From: Anaerolineales bacterium | GTDB taxonomy: Bacteria > Chloroflexota > Anaerolineae > 4572-78 > J111 | Assembly: GCA_015075185.1 (NCBI GenBank) | Contig: JABTUW010000002.1 | Span: 868,001 to 932,000, forward strand | Direction of reading: 5' to 3' | Length of the DNA: 64,000 nucleotides | Shown here: piece after piece, positions 1 through 9,366 of the stretch | How the letters are laid out: each line of letters starts with the position of its first letter | Numbering within the stretch: the first letter of the stretch is position 1 | Program-made: the position numbers and the translations under genes | Notes under the pieces: generated by a model | What the model was told of the DNA's origin: nothing | Databases searched by the model: none | What the model saw: only the letters and a program-made list of their open reading frames with translations

Positions 1-63
1 CTTTCTTATACAATAATGGGTTACAGTCGGTTAGGCTCAAAAAGGTAAGGTGGTTCGGAAATT

Positions 64-1554
64 ATGGATTATGCTGTTGAAATTTGGCGGGTTTGGTCGG
101 TGCTGTCGTGGTGGCTCAGCATTGTGGCGCTGGTGTACGGGGTAACGGTTGTCACTTTTATAGTGCTGGAAAATCGCAGCCCGCAATTGACTTTTGCCTG
201 GCTGCTGCTCTTCTTTGGCCTTCCGGTGCTGGGGGTGATTATTTACCTGATGTTTGGCCGGGATCACTGGGCCTTTAGCCGCGAAAATAAGCTGCTCCGG
301 CAGGAACTGCGCCACATAGTTAAATCCAATGATCACCTGGCTCAATGGGCCGCCGAGCAAAAGGCCGAGATCGAGAAGCTGAAACAGATCGGGCCTCCGG
401 TTTATGGTCGGGTGCTGGACCTGCTGCGCCGCAATGCTGCCGCCTCGCTTTTTCCGTGCAACAGCCTGGAAATTTTACAGAATGGCTGTGAGAAATTCCC
501 GCGCCTGATCGAAGATATGCGGGGGGCCCGGCACTCGATCCACCTGGAGTATTATGAGTGGGGTTCCGACAGCATGATGGAGGAAATCAACCACCTTCTT
601 TTGCAGAAGGTCAAAGAGGGGGTTGAAGTGCGGCTGATGTATGACCCCGTCGGCAGCATCTTTAGGCTGAAAGGGCGCGATATCCGCAAGATGAATGCCG
701 GGGGCGTCAAGATGGTGCCTTACTCGCCGCTGTATTATATTCACACCATCAGCTACCGCAATCATCGCAAAATTGCCGTGATTGATGGCTGCATCGGCTA
801 TACCGGCGGCATGAACATGGCCGAGATGTATCTCAAAGGGCCAAGTGAAGGGAATTTCACCGGCTGGCGCGATACCCACGTGCGCTTCACCGGCCAGGCG
901 GTCTGGGGCTTGCAGGCCAGTTTTATTATCCAGTGGTTCAATACTACCCGCGAATTACTGGCCGACTCAGCTTATTTTCCGCCCCTGCCCGAAACGCCGG
1001 GCTATTTGCCCCTGCAAATCGTCAACTCCGGCCCGGACTCCCAATGGAAAGCCATCCGGCAGTTGTACTTTGCCATGATTACCGCCGCGCAACATCACGT
1101 TTACATCCAGTCGCCTTTTTTTATTTTGGACGAAAGTCTGGCCGAGGCGCTCAGCGGCGCGGCCCGGGCCGGGATTGACGTCAAGGTCATGCTGGCCCCC
1201 AACGGACCGGACGGTTATTTTGCCTACCGGGCCGGCTTTACCTACGCGGCCAACATGGCTGCCGCCGGGGTGCAGATATTTTACTACCAGGGCGACTACT
1301 TCCATTGTAAAACGATCAATATTGACTCGGTTCTGTGCTCTATCGGCTCGGCCAATATGGATATTCGCAGTTTCACCATCAATTATGAGTTGAACCTGGT
1401 TATTTACGATGAAAAAACGGCCAAAAAATTGGCGGAGGATTTTATCAAAGATTTAACCCACTGCCAGGAATTTAAACTGAAAGCCTACAAGCAGAGCAAT
1501 ATTTTTGGCCGGGTCCGCGACTCGGTCTTTCGGCTGGCTTCGCCGTTGTTGTAA
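64..1554 (+). CDS. cls: Cardiolipin synthase (phospholipase D family)
   Basis: Membrane enzyme that condenses two phosphatidylglycerol molecules (or PG with another donor) into cardiolipin. The 496-aa product has two N-terminal membrane helices (about residues 12-33 and 42-63), a short basic/amphipathic linker and two PLD domains. Both HKD motifs are intact: H234/K236/D241 in 'NHRKIAVIDG' and H414/K416/D421 in 'FHCKTINID', each followed by the usual G/S-rich stretch with Asn. Length and the N-terminal PLDc_N-type helices match ordinary bacterial ClsA-type enzymes. The start is the first ATG, a short distance inside the window; the upstream gene is not visible. It stands alone, 168 bp before a small unrelated gene. 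Identification is secure at family level; choice between ClsA/B/C subtypes is not. Confidence 0.93.
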   Translation: MDYAVEIWRVWSVLSWWLSIVALVYGVTVVTFIVLENRSPQLTFAWLLLFFGLPVLGVIIYLMFGRDHWAFSRENKLLRQELRHIVKSNDHLAQWAAEQKAEIEKLKQIGPPVYGRVLDLLRRNAAASLFPCNSLEILQNGCEKFPRLIEDMRGARHSIHLEYYEWGSDSMMEEINHLLLQKVKEGVEVRLMYDPVGSIFRLKGRDIRKMNAGGVKMVPYSPLYYIHTISYRNHRKIAVIDGCIGYTGGMNMAEMYLKGPSEGNFTGWRDTHVRFTGQAVWGLQASFIIQWFNTTRELLADSAYFPPLPETPGYLPLQIVNSGPDSQWKAIRQLYFAMITAAQHHVYIQSPFFILDESLAEALSGAARAGIDVKVMLAPNGPDGYFAYRAGFTYAANMAAAGVQIFYYQGDYFHCKTINIDSVLCSIGSANMDIRSFTINYELNLVIYDEKTAKKLAEDFIKDLTHCQEFKLKAYKQSNIFGRVRDSVFRLASPLL

Positions 1555-1722
1555 ACCACCCAGTAAGCGTAATCCCCTAAAAATATAGTAGAATACATTA
1601 TTGCTGAATTATAGAAATGGGATTAAACTAAGAGTAGTCTTGTACCTCCCAATTTCATTATTCAGGCAAGCGTTAGTTTATTGTCAGTCCGGGTTCCAAA
1701 TATCTGTTTTAAGGAGACAAAA

Positions 1723-1956
1723 ATGAATCTTAGTGCAGCCGATATTAGCAATCTGACCAGCCAGTTGGTCAAAGCAGTGGCTCAGCGAGCCGGTTTAACC
1801 GAAGATCAATCTCGTAGAGCAATTGTAGCCGCTTTTGAGGTTCTCAAAGAGCAATTGCCGGCCTCTGCGGCCAGCGACGTTGACACCTTTGTGAAGGGTG
1901 GCGGCGACGTGGATGGGGCAATCCAGTGGTTCCTGAACCTGGTTGGCAAAAAATAG
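1723..1956 (+). CDS. Small helical protein of unknown function
   Basis: The predicted 77-aa protein begins at an ATG preceded by a clear ribosome binding site (AAGGAGA, 1711-1717), so a longer in-frame start at 1681 was not used. The sequence is acidic and Ala-rich, with no signal peptide or membrane segment, and looks like three or four short helices ('LTSQLVKAVAQRAGL', 'AIVAAFEVLKEQL', 'VDGAIQWFLNLVG'). It faintly resembles small DUF2267/DUF2780-like helical proteins, but I cannot assign it. It is followed by a GC-rich hairpin and then mscL. Coding is likely because of the RBS and compositional fit, but function is unknown. Confidence 0.7.
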   Translation: MNLSAADISNLTSQLVKAVAQRAGLTEDQSRRAIVAAFEVLKEQLPASAASDVDTFVKGGGDVDGAIQWFLNLVGKK

Positions 1957-1962
1957 CAACCG

Positions 1963-1995
1963 GAGCCACCCTCATTCGAGGCTTGATGGTGGCTC
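1963..1995 (+). terminator. Hairpin after the small gene, possible terminator
   Basis: Eight-base perfect inverted repeat GAGCCACC (1963-1970) / GGTGGCTC (1988-1995) beginning a few bases after the stop codon at 1956. There is no T-run after it, so intrinsic termination is doubtful; it may instead protect the 3' end of the short transcript. Confidence 0.4.
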
Positions 1996-2167
1996 TCTCA
2001 AGCGGACAGCTCATCTGAGCTGCGGTTCACTCTAAAAATCTGAATGGGGAACTCGTTAGAACTCTTTGGGCTGGTAAACTTGGGAGTTTGGGCGAGTTCT
2101 TCTTTTTTGAATTTCTGGAAGGCATGAATCGTTACAAAATTTCAGAAGTCTTAAACATGAGGAAGCC

Positions 2168-2563
2168 ATGTTAAAAGAATTTAGAGATTTTATCAACCGG
2201 GGTAATGTTCTTGATCTGGCGGTGGCGGTAATTATCGGCGCAGCCTTCACCGGTATCGTCAACTCGCTGGTGAATGATATTATTACCCCCATCCTCGGCA
2301 TCTTGTTGGGAGGCGTCAATTTCGCCGGTTTGTCTATCACCGTTGGCGAGGCGGTCATTAATTACGGCAACTTCATCCAGGCCATTATCAACTTCTTAAT
2401 TGTCGCCTGGGTTATTTTCTTGATTGTGCGCAGCATTAATCAATTACAGAAAAAGCGGCAGCCCATCGAAGAAGTAGCCCCGCCCCCACCTCCCGAACCT
2501 CCGGCAGAGGTAAAGCTCTTGACCGAAATTCGCGATCTGTTGAAAGAGCAGGTTAACGGATGA
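2168..2563 (+). CDS. mscL: Large-conductance mechanosensitive channel MscL
   Basis: Pentameric stretch-activated channel that releases small solutes during hypo-osmotic shock. The 131-aa protein starts with the family's amphipathic N-terminal helix '[18 protein letters not shown]', followed by TM1 (about residues 17-43, with the pore-lining Gly/Ala pattern '[10 protein letters not shown]'), a periplasmic loop, TM2 (about 68-92) and a charged cytoplasmic C-terminal helix ('[12 protein letters not shown]') after a Pro-rich hinge. Length is normal for the family. A perfect intrinsic terminator follows directly, so it is probably a monocistronic unit. A second mechanosensitive channel (MscS) lies at 32450. 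Confidence 0.95.
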   Translation: MLKEFRDFINRGNVLDLAVAVIIGAAFTGIVNSLVNDIITPILGILLGGVNFAGLSITVGEAVINYGNFIQAIINFLIVAWVIFLIVRSINQLQKKRQPIEEVAPPPPPEPPAEVKLLTEIRDLLKEQVNG

Positions 2564-2573
2564 TTTGTTTTCT

Positions 2574-2614
2574 AGTTCCCAAACTGCGCGTCGGTTTGGG
2601 AACTATATTTTTTT
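2574..2614 (+). terminator. Intrinsic terminator of mscL
   Basis: Perfect 11-bp stem AGTTCCCAAAC (2574-2584) / GTTTGGGAACT (2594-2604), 9-nt loop, then a T-rich tract to 2614. It lies 10 nt after the mscL stop. Confidence 0.85.
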
Positions 2615-2644
2615 AGCATCAACCGCAGCAGAGGAGGAGGAAAA

Positions 2645-4171
2645 ATGAATTATCTTTTTTGGATTTTAGTCGGTATCATTATTGGCTGGGTCATCGAGTG
2701 GGTCATTGATTGGCTCTTTTGGCGCAAGCCCGATGGCCGGACGCAGGAAAAGTTAGCCGCGGCCGAAGCAGAGAACCGGCGGTTGCAGGCGCAGTTGGCC
2801 GGGAGTCAACAGAAGCCAGATGGACTCGATCAGGCCAGCGATATCTGCCAGGCCAAACTAGCCTATGCCGAAACAACGGTGGAGCGCCTCCGGGCCGAAC
2901 TCAACACCATCTCCAGCCAGGCGCCTCAGGAAGAGGACCTTTTCGAGCGGATCAAGGGGATCTGGTCCGGCTTCGCCGAGCGCCTCCACGACGGTGGTAT
3001 TTTTACCTTTGCCCAACTGGCAGAAACCAAGCCCGAACGGCTGCGGGAAATTGTTCAGCCGGAGGAGTGGCATGAAATCCAGCCGGATGGTTGGTCTGTT
3101 CAGGCCAGAGAGTTTGCCCGGGAAAAAGCCGAGGCTTCGGAACGCATCCTGGCTGAACATCGCGAGCGGGAGCAGTTGCAGGAACGCCTGGCCGAGTTGG
3201 AAGCTGACAATGGCCGGCTGCAGGCGCTGGCGGCAGGCGGCGTGGGGATTGGCCTGGCCGAGGTTGAAGCGCCAGCCCGCCAAGCCGACCTGACTGATCT
3301 GGAGGCTACCCTTGTCCACCGGCCTGTTCGCCCTGACCCGCTGGTGGACATCGAAGGGATTGGGCCGGTTTATGCTCAGCGCCTCAACGAAGCCGGTATC
3401 TTTTCCTTCCGCCAGTTGGCCGAGCAGACACCGGAACGGTTGCGAGAAATTATCAACCCGGAATCGTGGCAAAAAATTGACGCCGCCGATTGGATTGCCC
3501 AGGCCAAAGCGATGGCCGATCCCGACCCGCTGGAGGATATTGTGGGGATTGGGGAGACCTATGCCCACCGGCTGAACAGAGCCGGCATCTACACCTTTGC
3601 CCAGTTGGCCGCCCTTAGCCCGGAACGGATCGAGCAGATTGTCGAGGTAGAAGAGCCGCAGATGATTGATGCCAGAAGCTGGGTTGCTCAGGCCAGGGGA
3701 TTTGCCTTCAAAAAGACTCAGGCTACCCGCGCGTTGGGCAGCCGGGCCGTGCCCCAGGATGAAGATCCGCTGGTGGATATTGATGGCATCGGGCCGGTTT
3801 ACGCAGAACGGCTGAAACGAGCCGGGATAGTCTCGTTTTGGCAACTGGCGAATATGACCCCGGAGCAGGTGCGGGAGATTGTCGGACCGGAAGAATGGCA
3901 AAAAATTGACGCGGCCAGTTGGATTGCCCAGGCCAAAGTCATGGCCTCGCCGGACAAGCTGGAGGACATCACCGGCATTGGCGTTGTCTTTGCCAGGCGG
4001 TTAAATGAGGCTGGAATTTACACCTTCGCCCAACTGGCCGAGCAAACCCCAGAGCGGCTGCGGGAAATTATCAAACCGGAATCGTGGCAGAAAATCGAGC
4101 CGGAGAAGTGGGTCGCCGAGGCCAGGGAATTTGCCGCTCAGAAGAGTGACCGCTCTGCCGCAGGAGCGTAA
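2645..4171 (+). CDS. Membrane-anchored protein with five tandem helix-hairpin-helix-like modules
   Basis: The 508-aa protein starts at an ATG after a strong purine-rich RBS (GAGGAGGAGG, 2633-2642). It has one N-terminal membrane helix (about residues 3-25), a coiled-coil-like stretch (35-95), then five ~62-aa modules of one pattern: 'D-P-L-x-D-I-x-G-I-G-x-x-Y/F-A-x-R-L', '(G)I-x-(T/S)-F-x-Q-L-A', 'P-E-R-L/I-R-E-I', 'W-x-x-I-x-x-x-x-W-x-x-Q-A'. The first copy is divergent (no 'GIG') and is separated from the rest by another coiled segment. The 'GIGPVYAxRL' core is the helix-hairpin-helix motif of DUF4332/Fen1-5'-like domains, which in other proteins bind DNA or mediate protein contacts. With a membrane anchor and no nuclease domain, a scaffold or adaptor role is more likely than catalysis; that is inference. 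The next gene begins 3 nt after its stop, indicating an operon. Confidence 0.85.
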   Translation: MNYLFWILVGIIIGWVIEWVIDWLFWRKPDGRTQEKLAAAEAENRRLQAQLAGSQQKPDGLDQASDICQAKLAYAETTVERLRAELNTISSQAPQEEDLFERIKGIWSGFAERLHDGGIFTFAQLAETKPERLREIVQPEEWHEIQPDGWSVQAREFAREKAEASERILAEHREREQLQERLAELEADNGRLQALAAGGVGIGLAEVEAPARQADLTDLEATLVHRPVRPDPLVDIEGIGPVYAQRLNEAGIFSFRQLAEQTPERLREIINPESWQKIDAADWIAQAKAMADPDPLEDIVGIGETYAHRLNRAGIYTFAQLAALSPERIEQIVEVEEPQMIDARSWVAQARGFAFKKTQATRALGSRAVPQDEDPLVDIDGIGPVYAERLKRAGIVSFWQLANMTPEQVREIVGPEEWQKIDAASWIAQAKVMASPDKLEDITGIGVVFARRLNEAGIYTFAQLAEQTPERLREIIKPESWQKIEPEKWVAEAREFAAQKSDRSAAGA

Positions 4172-4174
4172 TCT

Positions 4175-5764
4175 ATGAAGCAGTATCGTACGGCTGGAGA
4201 GATTAAAAAGTTTGATATTTTCAAGGGGATCACTTTCCTCATTCTGGTCATACTGCTCTTTTTGACCTGGTTCTTGCTGCCGCCTGCGGAAAATCCGCCG
4301 GTTGTAGCTCAGGCCACCAGCGAGCCAACCGCTACGACCGCCCCCCCTGCGACTCCGCCGCCAACGACGGCCCCCCAACCAACGGCGACGACTGCCCCCA
4401 CCGAGCCGCCGCCGACCGCAACTCCAGAACCAACGGCGACCACTGCCCCGGCGACGGTTGAAGCCACGGCTGAACCCGAAATTGCTGCGCCCGTGGTCAA
4501 CCTTCCCGGCGGCGAAGTGACGCCGGGCCAGGTCGCTCTCACCGGCACAGGGGAGCCGGGGTCAGAGGTAGAAATTGTGATTGATGGCCAGGTGGTCGGG
4601 AAAACGACAGTTGGCAGCGACGGTACGTGGAGCTATACCGCCGATTTGCCTGAGGCGGGTGACTATCAGATTAGCGTCCAAAATGTTGATGCGGATGGTC
4701 AGGTGATCGCCGCCGCTGAACCGGCCGCCCTGACCTTAACGGCGCCCCCCGCCACAGCGCCAACCCTGGACCAACCGAGTGGGGAGCTAACCGCCGGGCC
4801 GGTCACATTGACCGGCAGTGGGGAACCGGGTTCCCAGGTCGAAGTGATAGTGGATGGCCAGGTGGTCGGCAAAGCGACCGTAGGCGACGACGGCAATTGG
4901 GACTTGGACACGGAGCTAAGTCGGGCGGGTGATTACGAGATCACTGTGCAAAGCGTGGATGCCGACGGGCAAGTTTTGGCCGCCTCTGAAACGGTCAATT
5001 GGACAGTGGCTGCGGTGGAAGAGACGGTCCCGCCCACTCTCGATCTGCCTGGCGGTGGTTTGACCGGCGGGCCAGTAACTCTAAGCGGGACTGGTGAGCC
5101 GGGGTCAGAGGTAGAAATTGTGATTGATGGCCAGGTGGTCGGAAAGACGACGATTGGCAGCGACGGTACGTGGAGTTACACCGCCGATTTGCCTGAGTCG
5201 GGTGACTATCAGATCAGTGTCCAAAACGTGGATGCCGCCGGTAAAGTATTGGCTGCCTCTGAACCCACCGCTCTGACAGTAGTAGCCCCGCCAACCCTGG
5301 ACCAACCGAGTGGGGAGCTAACCGCCGGGCCGGTCACATTGACCGGCAGCGGGGAACCGGGTTCCCAGGTTGAGGTTATGATTGATGGTCAGGTGGTCGG
5401 CAAAGCGACCGTAGGGGACGATGGCACGTGGAGTTTGGCCGCAGAGCTAAGTCGGGCGGGTGATTACGAGATCACTGTGCAAAGCGTTGATGCCGACGGG
5501 CAAGTTTTGGCCGCCTCTGAAACGGTCAATTGGACGGTGGCTGCGGCGCCAATAGAGGAGGAGAAAGGTCAAGCCTATATCGTCCAGGCGGACGACTGGC
5601 TGAGCAAACTGGCTCTCAAATTCTACAATGATATGATGGAGTACCCGGTCATTGTCGAGGCGACCAACGCCAAAGCCAAAGACGACAGCAGTTTTACGGT
5701 CATCACCAATCCTGACCTGATCGAAATCGGCCAAAAATTGTGGATTCCTGACGCTGCGCCGTAG
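4175..5764 (+). CDS. Membrane-anchored Ig-like repeat protein with C-terminal LysM-like domain
   Basis: 529-aa exported protein. Residues about 18-40 form a single N-terminal membrane helix acting as signal anchor, followed by a long Thr/Pro/Ala linker (45-105). Four Ig-like modules of ~85 aa follow, each built on 'G-E-x-T-x-G-x-V-x-L-T-G-x-G-E-P-G-S-x-V-E-V-x-I-D-G-Q-V-V-G-K' type strands seen in bacterial surface proteins. The C-terminal ~60 residues ('YIVQADDWLSKLALKFY' to 'IGQKLWIP') look like a LysM peptidoglycan-binding domain. Repeats 1/3 and 2/4 are nearly identical in DNA as well as protein, implying recent duplication of a two-module unit. It is translated 3 nt after the helix-hairpin-helix repeat gene, so the two probably work together at the envelope. 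Confidence 0.82.
   Translation: MKQYRTAGEIKKFDIFKGITFLILVILLFLTWFLLPPAENPPVVAQATSEPTATTAPPATPPPTTAPQPTATTAPTEPPPTATPEPTATTAPATVEATAEPEIAAPVVNLPGGEVTPGQVALTGTGEPGSEVEIVIDGQVVGKTTVGSDGTWSYTADLPEAGDYQISVQNVDADGQVIAAAEPAALTLTAPPATAPTLDQPSGELTAGPVTLTGSGEPGSQVEVIVDGQVVGKATVGDDGNWDLDTELSRAGDYEITVQSVDADGQVLAASETVNWTVAAVEETVPPTLDLPGGGLTGGPVTLSGTGEPGSEVEIVIDGQVVGKTTIGSDGTWSYTADLPESGDYQISVQNVDAAGKVLAASEPTALTVVAPPTLDQPSGELTAGPVTLTGSGEPGSQVEVMIDGQVVGKATVGDDGTWSLAAELSRAGDYEITVQSVDADGQVLAASETVNWTVAAAPIEEEKGQAYIVQADDWLSKLALKFYNDMMEYPVIVEATNAKAKDDSSFTVITNPDLIEIGQKLWIPDAAP
4557..5545 (+). repeat. Internal two-module duplication in the Ig/LysM gene
   Basis: Coding DNA around 4557-4730 recurs at about 5099-5280, and that around 4765-5010 recurs at about 5292-5540, with long stretches identical or differing by single bases. 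The pattern is an A-B-A-B arrangement of Ig-like modules. Confidence 0.75.
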
Positions 5765-5769
5765 GAGGT

Positions 5770-5792
5770 GGGGCAGGTCTCGCACCTGCCCC
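5770..5792. terminator. Palindrome between convergent genes, likely shared terminator
   Basis: Perfect 9-bp stem GGGGCAGGT (5770-5778) / ACCTGCCCC (5784-5792) in the 46-bp gap between two convergent genes. No strong T-run on either side. A closely related palindrome occupies the next convergent junction at 15194-15221. Confidence 0.5.
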
Positions 5793-5810
5793 TAACTGTT
5801 TAAGCCGGTC

Positions 5811-6500
5811 TCATACTTCCAGGCACCTGATGTAATTGACCGGCAGGTGACACAGTCCGGCGTCGGCGCTGACCTGGCTGGCTTGAAGATCACCCAGGTG
5901 GTGTAACTCGCCGACATGCTCGTAATTAACGACCAGCGGAATATCGGGCGGAAGCCCAGGCACAAGATCTACCCCGTTGACAATGCGGTATGTTTGGGGA
6001 ACGTGCTTATTGTAGAACTTGGCAAAGGCTTCATTTCCAACTTTGGGCGATCCAAAGGTATAGACGCTGACCACCTTATCGGGCAAATTGTACTTAACAT
6101 CCAGCGCGCACAGGGTTGCCAGCGCGCCGCCCAGGCTGTGCCCGGTGCAGATGATTTGCTTATGGGCTGTCTCTTGAGCTACCTTAAACATCGCCTCACG
6201 AACCGAGTTATAGGCTTCAATAAAGCCATGATGAACTTTGAGGGTTGTGTTGCCCTTTTCCCCGTAGGCAAAATCGGCCGGCAAAAATTTTAGATCACGG
6301 ATCCAATCGGCAATGCCGGTTTCTTCGGAGCCGCGAAAGGCCAGGATAAGCGTGTTGCCAAAGGCCGTCCCAAAGATGCCCTGGGTATCGGTTCCGGCGT
6401 TTTCAAAGCGGCCCAGTAGTTGGAAATCTTTCATATCAAAGCCCCGGCCATAGGCGGCATGGGCAATGCGGATACACAACATCGCTGTTTTTTTATCCAT
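5811..6500 (-). CDS. Class 3 (Mbeg1/Rml-type) lipase
   Basis: 229-aa alpha/beta hydrolase of the lipase class 3 family, expected to hydrolyse acylglycerols or other esters. The nucleophile elbow is 'TGHSLGGAL' (Ser122), preceded by the strand 'KQIICTG'; the oxyanion-hole strand 'LILAFRGSEE' and the helix-starting 'DWIRDL' are typical. The acid is probably Asp178 in 'VNGVDLVPGLPP', the hallmark that follows 'YTFGSPKVGN'. The His is most likely H218 near the C-terminus ('CHLPVNY'). No signal peptide, so the enzyme appears cytoplasmic. It is divergent from the Ca2+ ATPase gene with a 106-bp AT-rich gap and convergent with the Ig/LysM gene. Confidence 0.88.
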   Translation of the reverse strand: MDKKTAMLCIRIAHAAYGRGFDMKDFQLLGRFENAGTDTQGIFGTAFGNTLILAFRGSEETGIADWIRDLKFLPADFAYGEKGNTTLKVHHGFIEAYNSVREAMFKVAQETAHKQIICTGHSLGGALATLCALDVKYNLPDKVVSVYTFGSPKVGNEAFAKFYNKHVPQTYRIVNGVDLVPGLPPDIPLVVNYEHVGELHHLGDLQASQVSADAGLCHLPVNYIRCLEV

Positions 6501-6606
6501 ACTTCCCTCTTTGGATTCGCTTGATTGGTTAAGGTTATTATAATCAGAAAACTGGTCCTATTTTAGTGCGATTCGGCTTGAAAGTAAACTATTTGAGGCT
6601 GGAATA

Positions 6607-9363
6607 ATGACGCGCAACTGGTATCAACTCCCCCTTGATGAGGTTTTGCAGCAGCTCAACACGGATGCCATCACGGGTTTAACCCAGGCCGAGGCGAGTC
6701 GCCGTCTGGAACAGTATGGCCCCAATGCCCTGATCGAGCAGGGCCTGAAAAGTCCCTGGAAAATCCTGCTGGAACAGTTGACCAATGTAATGACGATAAT
6801 CCTCATCATCGCGGCCATTATCTCCTTCTTTTTGGGCGATTGGCTGGATGCCGGGGTCATCCTGGCTATTGTCGTGCTCAATGCGGCCTTGGGCTTTCGC
6901 CAGGAGTACAAAGCCGAGCAGTCAATGGCCGCCCTGAAGCAACTGGCCGTGCCGGTGGTTAAGGTCCGCCGGGAGGGCCAGGTCCAAGAAATCTCCTCGC
7001 GCGATTTGGTTCCCGGTGATGTGGTGCTGCTGGAGACAGGTAATAAAGTTCCCGCCGATGGCCGCCTGTTGGAAAGCGCTAACCTGCGGCTGGAAGAAGC
7101 AGCCCTGACCGGTGAGTCAGAGGCAGTGGAAAAAGACGCCGCGGCGGTGTACCAGACCGAAGAGAGTTTGGGCGACCGGCGCAACATGGTTTATATGGGC
7201 ACGGCAGTCAGTTACGGGCACGGCCAGGTCGCCATTACCACGACCGGGATGCAGACCGAACTGGGTCACATTGCCAATTTGATCCAAACGGTCGAGCAAG
7301 AGCCGACCCCGCTGCAACAGCGTCTGAACCGGCTGGGGGTAGTGCTGGCGGTAGTGGCCCTGGTCATTGTTGGGGTGATTTTTGGGCTGGGCTTGCTGCG
7401 GGGCGAAGCGTTGAGCGAGGTCTTCCTGACCGCAGTCAGCCTGGCCGTCGCCGCTGTACCGGAGGGTCTGGCGGCGGTGGTTACCGTAGCGCTATCAATG
7501 GGTGCGCAGCGGATGCTGCAACGACACGCGCTCATCCGCAAGCTGCCGGCGGTGGAAACCCTCGGCTCGGTGACGGTGATCTGCTCCGACAAGACCGGCA
7601 CCCTGACTCAGAACAAGATGACCGTGACCGTGCTCGACATTGCCAACCACCACATTGACCTGATCGAACGGTTGGATGGGGCGGGTTGGGAGGTTGCCAG
7701 GTTCGACGGACAAATGGCTGCCCCGGCCATCCAGCCGACGCTCGACCTGCTGCTGGTGGGCGGTGCGCTGTGCAACGACGCCGTGCTGCAAACCGATCCC
7801 CAGAAGCCTGACGCCTACCACGTGGTCGGCGACTCGACCGAGGGGGCGCTGCTGCTGGCCGCCGCCGAGTTTGGGCTGCTCAAAAGCGACCTGGACCGGC
7901 TCCTCCCCCGTGTGGCCGAATTGCCCTTCGAGTCGGTGCGCAAGCGGATGACGACGGTCCATCGCCGCCCCTCATCTGACCAGGATTTACCCGTCCGCCT
8001 GGCCGAGGTGTGGGCCAGAAGACCGCGTCCCGAAGCGGCCTACGTAGCCTTTACCAAGGGTGCGATTGACGGCTTGCTGGGCCTTGCTTCCCAGGTCTGG
8101 GTAGAGGGTCGCCTGGAACCGCTGGACGAGACCTGGCGGCAGCGCTTGCTGGCGGCCCACGACCAGTTGGCCCAAAACGGCATGCGGGTCCTGGGGGTGG
8201 GCCTGCGGCCCCTGGACGCCGTTCCGGCAGAACTTACCACCACAACCCTGGAGCACGATCTGATTTTGCTGGGCATGTTTGGCATGATTGACCCGCCCCG
8301 GCCCGAAGTCAAGCAGGCTATTGCCACCTGCCGCAGCGCCGGCATTCGCCCGGTCATGATTACTGGCGACCATCCCCTGACCGCCCGCTACATTGCCTCC
8401 GAATTAGGCATCAGCCAGGGCGACCGCTTCTTGACCGGCCAGGAATTGGACCGTCTCTCCCTGGAGCAACTGGCTGAGACAGCCAGCGATGTGTCGGTGT
8501 TTGCCCGGGTGGCCCCTGAGCACAAACTGAACCTGGTCGAGGTCTACCAACAACAGAACCATATTGTCGCCATGACCGGCGACGGGGTCAACGATGCTCC
8601 GGCCTTGAAAAAGGCCGACATCGGCGTGGCCATGGGCATTACCGGCACCGATGTGGCCAAGGAGGCCGCCGACATGGTCTTGCTGGACGACAACTTTGCC
8701 ACCATCGTCGCTGCCGTGGAAGAAGGCCGCACCATTTTCGACAACATCCGCAAATTTATCGCCTACCTGTTGAGCTGCAACTCCAGCGAGTTGGGGGTCA
8801 TGCTGCTGGGGCCGCTGCTGGGCACGCCCCTGCCGTTGCTGCCCTTGCAGATTTTGTGGATGAACCTGGTCACCGATGGCCTGCCCGCCCTGGCCTTGAG
8901 CGTCGAACCGGCCGAGCGGAACATTATGCGCCGCCCGCCCCGCTCGACGACGGGGGATATTTTCAGTCCAGATATGGTCCGCACAATAATTGGCATGGGA
9001 CTGGTGATGACCCTGGTGGCGTTGGGCGTGGGCTATTTTTACTGGCAGGCCGGGCAGCCCACTTGGCAAACGATGACCTTTACCGTCTTGGTGATGTCGC
9101 AGGTTTTCTTTGCCCTGGCCGTCCGTTCCGAGCGCGACTCGCTTTTTACAATTGGGCTAGGCTCAAACCGGGCCATGGTCGGGGCGCTGCTTTCGACCTT
9201 CTTGTTACAACTGGCCGTGATTTACGTTCCCTTCCTGCAGCCCATTTTTAAAACCACCCCGTTATCCATCCAGGATTTGGCTCTCAGCCTGGGTTTGAGC
9301 ACCATCGTTTTGTGGGTGTCTGAAGTGGCAAAGTTCATCGGGCGACAACGTGAAAGGAGTTAA
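6607..9363 (+). CDS. P-type (P2A-like) calcium-transporting ATPase
   Basis: 918-aa ATP-driven cation pump of the PacL/SERCA type. Order seen: N-terminal cation-ATPase domain ('[13 protein letters not shown]'), TM1-2, actuator domain with TGES (about 168-171), TM3-4 with '[13 protein letters not shown]', phosphorylation motif 'CSDKTGTLT' (Asp328), nucleotide-binding domain, hinge '[18 protein letters not shown]' (about 656-673), and a six-helix C-terminal domain. TM6 reads '[12 protein letters not shown]', the Ca2+-site signature of SERCA-like pumps. TM5 '[14 protein letters not shown]' also carries the acidic site residue. It exports Ca2+ (or Mn2+) from the cytoplasm. It heads a run of four tightly spaced genes; the rhomboid gene starts 3 nt later. 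Confidence 0.92.
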   Translation: MTRNWYQLPLDEVLQQLNTDAITGLTQAEASRRLEQYGPNALIEQGLKSPWKILLEQLTNVMTIILIIAAIISFFLGDWLDAGVILAIVVLNAALGFRQEYKAEQSMAALKQLAVPVVKVRREGQVQEISSRDLVPGDVVLLETGNKVPADGRLLESANLRLEEAALTGESEAVEKDAAAVYQTEESLGDRRNMVYMGTAVSYGHGQVAITTTGMQTELGHIANLIQTVEQEPTPLQQRLNRLGVVLAVVALVIVGVIFGLGLLRGEALSEVFLTAVSLAVAAVPEGLAAVVTVALSMGAQRMLQRHALIRKLPAVETLGSVTVICSDKTGTLTQNKMTVTVLDIANHHIDLIERLDGAGWEVARFDGQMAAPAIQPTLDLLLVGGALCNDAVLQTDPQKPDAYHVVGDSTEGALLLAAAEFGLLKSDLDRLLPRVAELPFESVRKRMTTVHRRPSSDQDLPVRLAEVWARRPRPEAAYVAFTKGAIDGLLGLASQVWVEGRLEPLDETWRQRLLAAHDQLAQNGMRVLGVGLRPLDAVPAELTTTTLEHDLILLGMFGMIDPPRPEVKQAIATCRSAGIRPVMITGDHPLTARYIASELGISQGDRFLTGQELDRLSLEQLAETASDVSVFARVAPEHKLNLVEVYQQQNHIVAMTGDGVNDAPALKKADIGVAMGITGTDVAKEAADMVLLDDNFATIVAAVEEGRTIFDNIRKFIAYLLSCNSSELGVMLLGPLLGTPLPLLPLQILWMNLVTDGLPALALSVEPAERNIMRRPPRSTTGDIFSPDMVRTIIGMGLVMTLVALGVGYFYWQAGQPTWQTMTFTVLVMSQVFFALAVRSERDSLFTIGLGSNRAMVGALLSTFLLQLAVIYVPFLQPIFKTTPLSIQDLALSLGLSTIVLWVSEVAKFIGRQRERS

Positions 9364-9366
9364 TAG

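Noticed and set aside
2858..3901. Long minus-strand open frame (347 codons) across the helix-hairpin-helix repeat gene
   Set aside because: Lies wholly opposite a gene with strong repeats, good RBS and membrane anchor; the frame is open only because of the repeat's codon pattern.
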